Origin: DATKMS01 sp041497995
GTDB lineage: Bacteria > Desulfobacterota > Binatia > HRBIN30
Assembly (NCBI GenBank): GCA_041497995.1
Contig: JBGQHM010000027.1
Coordinates: 1 to 32,596 of the forward strand
Reading direction: 5' to 3'
DNA: 32,596 nucleotides
Both the position numbers and the translations under genes were made by a program. The notes below the pieces were generated by a model. That model saw nothing but the letters and a program-made list of their open reading frames with translations, had not been told where the DNA came from and ran no database searches. Positions 8,144 to 14,862 of the stretch are shown one piece after another. Positions within the stretch are counted from its first letter, which is position 1, and every line of letters begins with the position of its first letter.

Positions 8144-9159
8144 GACGCGCGGCGTGCCTGCGGTCGGTGATTACTGCAGCGATGGCGGCGAGCATGCTCA
8201 CGGTACTCACGCCGAGCAGGAGCCAGGCGCACGGCCTGACCCCGGCGCTGCTTTCTCTGCGCGAAACGGGAGCCGGGAAGTTCGAGGTCACCTGGAAATC
8301 GGCGGCACTGCGGCTGCCCGGAACGAACGTCCAGCCCGCATTTCCGGCCCGCTGTCGGCAGACATCCTCGGCCACAGCGTCGGAGGACAGTGAACGCGTG
8401 ACGCTTCGTTGGACGGTCGACTGCGGACCGGGCGGCCTCGCGGGTGAATCGATCGGTGTCGACGACCTGGCGACGGCGAAGATCGACGCGCTCTTGCGGA
8501 TCGAGCGGGCCGACGGCACGACAATTCAGACCGTGCTGAGCGCACACGCGCCGTCGTTCACCGTGCCGGCGCAGCCCAGCCGGTGGGACGTCGTGCGTGG
8601 CTACGCGGTTCTCGGCATCGAGCACATCCTGACCGGCCCCGATCATCTGCTGTTCGTCTTCGGCTTGCTCCTGCTGGTGTCGGTGCCGCGTTTGCTGCTG
8701 CAGACGATCACGGCGTTCACCCTGGGCCACAGCATCACCCTCTCACTGGCTGCGCTGCGTCTCGCTCAAGTGCCGTCGCGGCCCGTCGAGGTGCTGATCG
8801 CTCTTAGCGTCTTGATCCTTGCCGTCGAGCTAGCTCGCGATGCCGGACGGGGCACGCTCCTGCGCCGCTTCCCGTGGGCGATGGCGCTGGCGTTCGGCCT
8901 GCTCCACGGCTTCGGATTCGCGGGCGCCCTCGCCGAGGCGGGTTTGCCCACCGGCGACATCCCGCTGGCGCTCGTGTCCTTCAACGGCGGAATCGAGATC
9001 GGTCAGCTCACCTTTGTCGGCGCGGTGCTCGCCGCGGGTGCGCTGGCCGCACGATGGCTGCCGCCGATTGCGGCCCGTTCCACGCGGCTTGCGGTCTACA
9101 CCATGGGCATCCTGTCCGCCTTCTGGTGCTTCGAGCGGGTTGCCGCCTGGATCGGATGA
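8140..9159 (+). CDS. HupE/UreJ family membrane protein
   Basis: About 339 residues. The GTG start overlaps the preceding stop (GTGA), so the signal peptide begins VRRAACLRSVITAAM and cleavage probably follows SQAHG. An extracytoplasmic domain of about 125 residues with two cysteines follows. The HupE/UreJ_2 membrane region then carries GIEHILTGPDHLLFV, FTLGHSITLSLA, LLHGFGFAGALAEAG and FNGGIEIGQL over about six or seven helices. Conserved histidines in these helices suggest metal-ion transport; the relatives HupE and UreJ are linked to nickel supply, but in this operon the metal or substrate is unknown. A longer reading from 7963 runs out of phase over the PpiC gene and is implausible. Confidence 0.88.
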   Translation: MRRAACLRSVITAAMAASMLTVLTPSRSQAHGLTPALLSLRETGAGKFEVTWKSAALRLPGTNVQPAFPARCRQTSSATASEDSERVTLRWTVDCGPGGLAGESIGVDDLATAKIDALLRIERADGTTIQTVLSAHAPSFTVPAQPSRWDVVRGYAVLGIEHILTGPDHLLFVFGLLLLVSVPRLLLQTITAFTLGHSITLSLAALRLAQVPSRPVEVLIALSVLILAVELARDAGRGTLLRRFPWAMALAFGLLHGFGFAGALAEAGLPTGDIPLALVSFNGGIEIGQLTFVGAVLAAGALAARWLPPIAARSTRLAVYTMGILSAFWCFERVAAWIG

Positions 9160-10238
9160 TGAAGCGCTTCCTCTGGGCTCTGCTTGCGCTCGCCGTGATC
9201 GTTGTCGGTGTAGTTGCCCTCGCGCTCCGCTTACCGGGTGTACAGGATGCGATCGTCGCCCGCATCGCGCAGCAGCGCATCGGACGAAACATGTCCGGGC
9301 TCCTCGCTCCCGACGCGCTCCGCGTCTTGCTGTGCGGGACGGCGTCGCCGATCCCGTCGCCACGACGGGCGGAGGCGTGCACGGCGGTCTTCGCCGGCGG
9401 TCACATGTGGATCGTCGACACGGGACCCGGGAGCTGGGGGACACTCGCGCTCCGACGCGTCCGTGGCGAGGCCATCGGCGCCATCTTCTACACGCACCTG
9501 CACTCCGACCACATCGGCGAGCTCGGCGAGTTCAACCTGCAGACCTGGGCGGCGGGACGACCGGGTCCGCTGCGCGTGTATGGGCCCGATGGCGTGAACG
9601 AGCTCGTGCACGGCTTCGCCGAGGCGTACGCCGCCGACACGCGCTATCGCACCGCACACCACGGCGCCGATCTGCTGCCTCCCGACCGTGCCGCAATGAT
9701 TCCCGTGCCCGTCGTGCTCGATGGTGCCGCTGCGACCCGCATCCTCGATGAGGATGGGGTCGTCGTGACCGCGTTCGCGGTCGAGCACGATCCCGTAAAG
9801 CCGGCCTTCGGTTACCGGTTCGACTACGGCGGCCGGTCCGTGGTGATCAGCGGGGACACCCGACCGTCTGCGAATCTCGTGACGCAAGCACGAGGCGCGG
9901 ACGTTCTCGTGCACGAGGCGCAGGCGAACGCCGTCGTCAAAATCATGCAGGAAGCCGCGCGCGCGGCGGGCGAATCGCGCATCGCGAAGATCCTCGGTGA
10001 CATCCCGAGCTACCACACGAGTCCGGCCGACGCTGCCAGCGAAGCCGTCGCGGCGGGCGTGCGGCTCCTGGTATTCACGCACTTCACCCCGCCTCCGGAC
10101 AATCCTCTCCTGGCTCGCATCTTCACGCGCGACGTGAAGGCCGTGCCACCGCGCGGTCTAGTTCTCGGCGAGGACGGGACACTCATCGTGCTGTCGAAGG
10201 GGTCAGACGCGATCGACGTGACCCGTCTCGATCCCTGA
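9156..10238 (+). CDS. Membrane-anchored metallo-beta-lactamase-fold hydrolase
   Basis: About 360 residues. An N-terminal anchor (FLWALLALAVIVVGVVALAL) precedes an RNase Z/arylsulfatase-like MBL fold. The zinc motif is THLHSDHIGE (HxHxDH). Further ligands are likely in AVEHDP, SGDTRPS (metal-bridging Asp) and the late FTHFTP. The start ATG 9156 overlaps the HupE stop, which supports translational coupling. It probably acts at the periplasmic face of the membrane, given the anchor and its operon partners; the substrate cannot be assigned. A decayed copy of its last 80 codons and about 40 bp of flanking DNA lies at 14216-14457. Confidence 0.88.
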   Translation: MMKRFLWALLALAVIVVGVVALALRLPGVQDAIVARIAQQRIGRNMSGLLAPDALRVLLCGTASPIPSPRRAEACTAVFAGGHMWIVDTGPGSWGTLALRRVRGEAIGAIFYTHLHSDHIGELGEFNLQTWAAGRPGPLRVYGPDGVNELVHGFAEAYAADTRYRTAHHGADLLPPDRAAMIPVPVVLDGAAATRILDEDGVVVTAFAVEHDPVKPAFGYRFDYGGRSVVISGDTRPSANLVTQARGADVLVHEAQANAVVKIMQEAARAAGESRIAKILGDIPSYHTSPADAASEAVAAGVRLLVFTHFTPPPDNPLLARIFTRDVKAVPPRGLVLGEDGTLIVLSKGSDAIDVTRLDP

Positions 10239-10264
10239 GTGACGGGACACCCGAGCGCAGACTG

Positions 10265-10287
10265 TTGCGCAACGATCGGTTGCGCAA
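10265..10287. promoter_or_regulatory. Twin TTGCGCAA palindromes
   Basis: The 8-bp palindrome TTGCGCAA occurs at 10265-10272 and again at 10280-10287, separated by CGATCGG. It starts 27 bp after the MBL stop. It could fold as an operon-end hairpin (no T-run) or be an operator for the downstream toxin-antitoxin remnant. A degenerate counterpart (TCGCGCAAGCGG) lies downstream of the decayed MBL copy at 14490, so it was probably part of the ancestral MBL 3' flank. Confidence 0.4.
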
Positions 10288-10380
10288 GGGAATCCTACAC
10301 CGAGCTCTCGGCGCTGCCGCTGGGGCGAGGTGGAACGGCCCCGTGATAGACATCGCTCACGGGCGAGGTCGTCGAACGCG

Positions 10381-10506
10381 GTCAGCCCGCTCGTACTGGT
10401 TCACACATTCGAAGAGGTGGATCCGGCACGGTCTCTGGTCCGCTTGATTTCCGCCCGGAAGGCGACCGAGAAGGAATCGGCCCAGTACGGCAAGGCGAAC
10501 CGATGA
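10381..10506 (+). pseudogene. BrnT-type toxin remnant (C-terminal part)
   Basis: The reading frame ending at TGA 10504-10506 encodes LVLVHTFEEVDP, then VRLISARKATEKESAQY, the typical C-terminal strand and helix of BrnT RNase toxins (hallmark ISARKAT). Upstream the same frame loses similarity and offers no convincing start, so the catalytic N-terminal half seems missing. The stop overlaps the ATG of the ribbon-helix-helix gene (ATGA), as in intact brnTA-type operons. Confidence 0.6.
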
Positions 10507-10724
10507 AGAAGGAGTACGATTTCTCCAAAGGCGTTCGTGGGAAGCTCTACCGCAAGGATGTCACGCTGCGCATTTCGGTCTACCTTGATCCTGAGGTCGC
10601 CGCCTTCCTGCGCAAGGTGGCTGAGGACAGAGGCACCGAGGTCGGGCGGCTCGTGAACGACTGGATTCGCCGCGACATCGTGCGCGGAGACGCAGGTCGG
10701 AAACGCAGGTCCCTGTCTAGTTGA
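10503..10724 (+). CDS. Ribbon-helix-helix antitoxin (BrnT partner)
   Basis: 73 residues. MKKEYDFSKGVRGKLYR is the conserved N-terminal arm of antitoxins paired with BrnT toxins. It is followed by a ribbon-helix-helix-like core (TLRISVYLDPEVAAFLRKVAEDRG, VGRLVNDWIRRDI). It should dimerise, bind operator DNA and neutralise a toxin, but its neighbour toxin is truncated, so it is an orphan that may still repress or have no role. The basic C-terminal end (GRKRRSLSS) is unusual. Confidence 0.75.
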   Translation: MKKEYDFSKGVRGKLYRKDVTLRISVYLDPEVAAFLRKVAEDRGTEVGRLVNDWIRRDIVRGDAGRKRRSLSS

Positions 10725-10789
10725 AGGGAAAGTTGGCTGTCAATCGGCACGATGAGAATGCCGTCGCACCAGCCGCTCGGATGTGCTGG

Positions 10790-10803
10790 ATCCCAATTGG
10801 GAT
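10790..10803. repeat. 14-bp perfect palindrome
   Basis: ATCCCAATTGGGAT is a perfect palindrome between two convergent genes (antitoxin and ELWxxDGT protein). It could be part of a terminator or a protein-binding site; nothing else supports a role. Confidence 0.3.
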
Positions 10804-10836
10804 GGTGTTCACTACGACGGCCTGGGAGGCGACACG

Positions 10837-13638
10837 TCACCCGCACCCCGCCAGGGCGTGATTGACGGCGGCGACCAGCTCCGCGATCGTGACGCTGCCG
10901 TCGCGATTGCCGTCCACTGCGAGGCAGGCATCTATCGGCGCCCCACCCAACGCGATCTTTACGCCCTTGACGACCTCGTCGATCGTGACGCGGAAATCGG
11001 CATTGCAATCGCCTGAGCAGGGTGAGAGCACCGCGAGCGGTACCGCCCACAATTCGTATCCTGAGGTTCCGTCGTCGGCCGTGAAGTACAGATTGGAGCC
11101 GGCGCGCATGAAGCCAAAGACGTTCGACTCGCGGTCACCCGGTGCGATGTCTTGCAACAACCGCGTGCCGTCTTCGGTCCCGTCGCTTTCCCACAACTCG
11201 CGCCCGTGAACGCCGTCGTCCGCGGTGAAAACCAACAGGCCACCCGCAGCGACGAGGGAACTGGGCAGCGAACTCCCCGGACCAGGATTGATATCCTTGA
11301 CGAGGCGAGTGCCGTCCGCCGCGCCGTCGCTCTTCCACAGCTCGTCGCCCACGCCCTCCGCATAGAACGTAAAGAAGAGCGTGCCGTTCACCACCGCCTG
11401 CGCCAGAAACCCGCCCTGGACGGGGGGCAGGTGGATATTCTTTACCACTGATGTACCCGCTTCGGAGCCGTCGCTGCGCCAGAGCGAGAGCTCGTCGGCA
11501 TCGTCTGTTGGCGCGACAAACAGAAGGATGCCTTCGAGGTTGACGAGTGACGTCGGTGGGTAACCCGTAAACCGCCGGAGGAGAGTGCTCCCCGATGACG
11601 TTCCATCGCTCCTCCAGAGGCCCCAACCCGGGGGATCCGTGAGCACCCAATAGGCAGTACCGTTGACGATGGCGGAACCGTACACGTCGCGCCCAACCAG
11701 CTCCGGGTCCGTCACCTTGATCGTTCCCTCGGGAGTGCCGTCGCTCTGCCAGAGCTGGCGCAGCGCCAAGGGGCCGTCGAGCGCCGTGAAGTAGAGGGTG
11801 CCGCCAGTTTGTGTCAAATCGATTGGTATCGAGCCGTCTGGACCGGGGTAGATGTCCTTGACCATGAACGTTCCGGTCGTGGTGCCATCGCTGCGCCAGA
11901 GCTCGGTTCCCCCGTGGCCATCATTCGCGGGAAAGAGCACCAACCTACCGAGGGCAACGAGCTCTGGCGTTGGCGCGAGGTAGTCGAGTGGGAAGCCGCC
12001 GCCGATACCAGGATAGATGTCCTTGACGAGATTGGTGCCGGCTGCCGTTCCGTCGCTGCTCCACAGCTCGGCACCGTGTACACCGTCGTCGGCAACGAAC
12101 ATGAGGCGATCCCCTACGACGGTGGGAGCACGATGCGACGCGTAGGACTCGGCGGCGTTGATGATTTTGACCAAGGTTGTTCCTTGCGCTGTCCCGTCGC
12201 TGCGCCAGAGGCCCAAGCCGTCGATGTCGGTTGCGAAGAAGGAGAGCGTCCCGTCGAAGTCAGTCAGCTGACTGGGGAACGATGAGGCCGGCCGGAGGTT
12301 GATGTCTTTCAAGAGCACGGTGCCCGCGTCGGTACCATCGGTCTTGTAGAGTTCGCCCTTGGCAAAGATGAACGAGCCGTTGAGCTCCACACGCGGCCCC
12401 AGGATGGGATACGGCGTCGGTCCTGGAGTGGGCGTCGGCAGCGGTGCCGGCTGGGTGCCCTCGGTTGTGCCGTCCGTCACCCAGCGGCTGTACTGGAAGT
12501 TCGCATCGTGCGCGGTGAAATATATGGCGCCATCGGTTTGGACGAAGCCACACGGGTCGGAGCTGCACTGATCGTTGAACTCGCCGAAGCTGCACGGATG
12601 CGGGTTGATGTCCTTCACCATCACTGTGCCGTCAGGCGTGCCGTCACTTCGCCACAGCTCACGCCCCTTCTCATAGTCTTCCGCGTTGAAGTACAGACCG
12701 CCGCCGACGTCAGTGAGGCACCCTGGCGGACACGACACTTGTTCGAACGCGTGGCACGCCCGACCGAAGCTGCGTAGCGGGACCGTTCCCGCCTCGGTGC
12801 CATCACTCTTCCACAGCACCTGATCGTATTCAGTCTGCCCGACGAAGTACAATGTCCCCGCGACGTCGGTCAGCGCTGTAGGGGATACATAGACCCGAAA
12901 CATGTCGTAGGGACCCACGCCGATTTCGCATTCGGCCGACGGCGACGTGTCTTTCACGAATCGAGTGCCCGCTTCGGTCCCGTCCGTCCGCCACAACTCA
13001 CAGCCGTGCGTGCCGTCGTTGGCGACGAAGAACAGTGTGCTCCCAACCGGCGTGAAGTAGTACGGTGACGACCCAGCCATTCCCGGGTTAATGTCAGCGA
13101 CCCTGACGGTGCCGTTGTCCGTACCGTCGCTCTTCCACAGCTCCGCGCCGGCCGTTTCGTCGCTCGCGGCAAAGAACAGCGTCCCGTTCCACTCGAAGAA
13201 CCCCGAGGCGTACGAGGAACTGCCCGCACCGGGATTGATGTCCTTTACCAACACCGTCCCGTCGGCTGTACCGTCCGTGCGCCACAGCTCGCCGCCGTGT
13301 GTTTGATCGTAGGCCACGAAGAAGACGGCTCCCTTGAACGGCGTGAAAGGATCGGGCGCATAAACGATCGACGACACCGAGCCCGGGTTGATGTCCTTCA
13401 CAAGCACCGTGCCCTCGGACGTGCCGTCCGTACGCCACAGCTCACGGCCGTGCACATTGTCGTCCGCCGTGAACAGCACGACGTCACCGAGCACGATGAA
13501 ATCGCTGGGGTCGGAGACCGCGCTCGCGTCTGGTCCGGGAGAGATATCCCTCACAAGGAACGCCGGGCCTCCTGCGCCAGCGCTGAGAGGCACCAGCAGA
13601 CCGAGGGCTACCAGCATCGATCGACCCCGTCTGTTCAT
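10837..13638 (-). CDS. Secreted ELWxxDGT repeat protein with dockerin-like tail
   Basis: 933 residues. A signal peptide (MLVALGLLVPLSAGAGG) is followed by 16 ELW-[RK]-[ST]-DGT-x-x-GT-type repeats, usually trailed by LVKDINPG, plus a last partial one (ELWAVP). These repeats form beta-propeller-like surface proteins in other bacteria; no enzymatic residues are evident. A short PTPTPGPTP spacer interrupts the array near the middle. The final 60 residues form a tail with two calcium-loop halves (CSGDCNADFRVTIDEVV and DGNRDGSVTIAELV), flanked by cysteines, resembling dockerin/EF-hand repeats. The same tail type occurs in the sulfatase and in the pseudogene at 13789. Likely role: extracellular or cell-surface structure or adhesion. 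The start is set by the signal peptide and an upstream AGGAAA. Confidence 0.9.
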   Translation of the reverse strand: MNRRGRSMLVALGLLVPLSAGAGGPAFLVRDISPGPDASAVSDPSDFIVLGDVVLFTADDNVHGRELWRTDGTSEGTVLVKDINPGSVSSIVYAPDPFTPFKGAVFFVAYDQTHGGELWRTDGTADGTVLVKDINPGAGSSSYASGFFEWNGTLFFAASDETAGAELWKSDGTDNGTVRVADINPGMAGSSPYYFTPVGSTLFFVANDGTHGCELWRTDGTEAGTRFVKDTSPSAECEIGVGPYDMFRVYVSPTALTDVAGTLYFVGQTEYDQVLWKSDGTEAGTVPLRSFGRACHAFEQVSCPPGCLTDVGGGLYFNAEDYEKGRELWRSDGTPDGTVMVKDINPHPCSFGEFNDQCSSDPCGFVQTDGAIYFTAHDANFQYSRWVTDGTTEGTQPAPLPTPTPGPTPYPILGPRVELNGSFIFAKGELYKTDGTDAGTVLLKDINLRPASSFPSQLTDFDGTLSFFATDIDGLGLWRSDGTAQGTTLVKIINAAESYASHRAPTVVGDRLMFVADDGVHGAELWSSDGTAAGTNLVKDIYPGIGGGFPLDYLAPTPELVALGRLVLFPANDGHGGTELWRSDGTTTGTFMVKDIYPGPDGSIPIDLTQTGGTLYFTALDGPLALRQLWQSDGTPEGTIKVTDPELVGRDVYGSAIVNGTAYWVLTDPPGWGLWRSDGTSSGSTLLRRFTGYPPTSLVNLEGILLFVAPTDDADELSLWRSDGSEAGTSVVKNIHLPPVQGGFLAQAVVNGTLFFTFYAEGVGDELWKSDGAADGTRLVKDINPGPGSSLPSSLVAAGGLLVFTADDGVHGRELWESDGTEDGTRLLQDIAPGDRESNVFGFMRAGSNLYFTADDGTSGYELWAVPLAVLSPCSGDCNADFRVTIDEVVKGVKIALGGAPIDACLAVDGNRDGSVTIAELVAAVNHALAGCG

Positions 13639-13788
13639 CGCTTTCCTACGGCAGCATCGTACTGCGTACAGATACTCTCCTCGCGGACTGCAGAAAGTGC
13701 AACTACTTTACCGTCGTAGTCGCACGATGGCGTGACAGAGGCGCTTTGAGCAACCAACTCCGGCGGGCGCGTGCTCGCCGCGCCGGAA

Positions 13789-14160
13789 CTAGCCGGCTGG
13801 ACAACCGTTCAACGCCGCGCGCATGGCAGACAGAATCTCGTTGACCCCGATCTCACCGTTGCGGTCAACGTCGCCAGCCGCGCAGATCGCGAGGGGAAGG
13901 TTTTGCAGCGCATTCCCGACCAGTATCAGCACTTCGTCGACTGTGACGACGCCATCGCCCGCCGCTACACCGCGCCGCAGCGGCTCGGGATGTCGGCGAT
14001 CGCGATGCTGGCGGGAGCGTCACCGACTGGAATCTCGGGTGCGACTACGTGCGCCTTCGCGTCCAGCACTATTGAGCGCGTTGCCGCTGGCGACGTCCAC
14101 GCGGCGGCTATCGGGCGTGACCGCAACTGCGGTGGGATCGGATGGCCGAGCCGCTCTAAC
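13789..14160 (-). pseudogene. Decayed YVTN beta-propeller/dockerin-like gene
   Basis: The minus strand holds pieces of one gene split over frames. DPTAVAVTPDSRRVDVASGN and then SIVLDAKAHVVAPEIPVGD are typical blades of YncE/YVTN beta-propellers. The next piece, GDGVVTVDEVLILVGNAL, continues to NGEIGVNEIL and ends ALNGC, the dockerin-like tail, before TAG at 13789-13791. At least two frameshifts and an in-frame stop separate the pieces, and no start is visible. It probably encoded a secreted surface protein. Confidence 0.6.
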
Positions 14161-14215
14161 GTGCGCGGTCTGCCGCCGCCACGATCGACGCGAAGGCGCT
14201 GCTGGAGGAACTGGG

Positions 14216-14457
14216 ATGAAGCAAGTCGAGAGCTACGACACGAGCCCGGCGACGCCGCTTGCGAGGCCGTCGCCGCGGGCGTGCGGCTCCTGGTGTTCAC
14301 CCACTTCACCCCGCCTCCGGACAATCTTCTCCTGCTTCGCATGTTCCAGCGCGACGTGAACAGCGTACCGCCGCGCGGTCTCGTCTTCGGCGAGGATGGG
14401 ATCTCATCGTCCTGGAAGGGATCAAACGCGGTCGAGGTGACCCGTCTCGACCCCTGA
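14216..14457 (+). pseudogene. Decayed duplicate of MBL-hydrolase 3' end
   Basis: DNA closely similar to 10007-10238 encodes SYDTSP, then (after a one-base deletion) AVAAGVRLLVFTHFTPPPDN, ending VTRLDP and stop exactly as in the intact gene. Small deletions also scramble GTLIVLSKG to GISSSWKG. The metal-binding N-terminal half is absent. Similarity continues for about 40 bp past the stop, so a genomic segment rather than a coding fragment was duplicated or left behind. Confidence 0.75.
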
Positions 14458-14542
14458 GCGAGGGAGCTGTAGCGCAGCGGTCTGTCGCGCAAGCGGATGA
14501 TCTCGGCAACCGCTGGACAGACGCGCGTTCGCTGCATCTGAG

Positions 14543-14598
14543 ATCTCGGAATGATTGCGGAATGCTTTCAGGATCTCGGACCCGCGCGCCGCTACTGT
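14543..14598 (+). promoter_or_regulatory. Second triple 11-bp direct-repeat promoter
   Basis: Units ATCTCGGAATG (14543-14553), ATTGCGGAATG (14554-14564) and CTTTCAGGATC (14565-14575) are followed by the -10 box TACTGT at 14593-14598, six bases before ATG 14605. Unit order, spacing to the -10 box (17 versus 18 bp) and distance to the ATG match the array at 4680-4736. It probably drives the small gene and the sulfatase. Confidence 0.6.
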
Positions 14599-14604
14599 GG
14601 CTGC

Positions 14605-14862
14605 ATGTCGAATCCCGACGTGAGTGATCCATCGACCAACTCGGAGCTCGCGGAACTGTTGCCCGAGCGGGCATTCGTGGTCGAGTTCCGTGGCGGCGGG
14701 TCCACAGGGCTAGACGCGCCACCCCTCAGCGGGCGTGTGGAGCACTTTGTCTCCGGTAAAGCCGCGCGCTTCGAGTCGGCGGGGGAGTTGCTTGATTTCG
14801 TGCGTGGCGTGCTACGATCGTGCGCACAGACGAAAGGTGAGGATACTCATGGACGGCAGTAG
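14605..14862 (+). CDS. Small hypothetical protein upstream of sulfatase
   Basis: 85 residues, no family recognised. It has a Ser/Asn-rich start, then AFVVEFRGGG, GRVEHFVSGKAARF and ESAGELLDFVRGVLRSC, a compact alpha/beta look without signal peptide or membrane segment. The start ATG 14605 is chosen because the -10 box lies six bases upstream; the in-frame ATG at 14551 lies within the repeat array. The gene overlaps the sulfatase start by 14 bp, so the two are probably co-transcribed. Confidence 0.65.
   Translation: MSNPDVSDPSTNSELAELLPERAFVVEFRGGGSTGLDAPPLSGRVEHFVSGKAARFESAGELLDFVRGVLRSCAQTKGEDTHGRQ

Noticed and set aside
13771..14457. Single 228-codon plus-strand gene
   Set aside because: The first half is antisense to a decayed minus-strand beta-propeller/dockerin gene and only the last 80 codons match the MBL C-terminus; it is a chance fusion of two remnants.
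14735..14848. Upstream start for the sulfatase
   Set aside because: It would put 38 non-signal residues before the signal peptide and run over the coding region of the preceding small gene.
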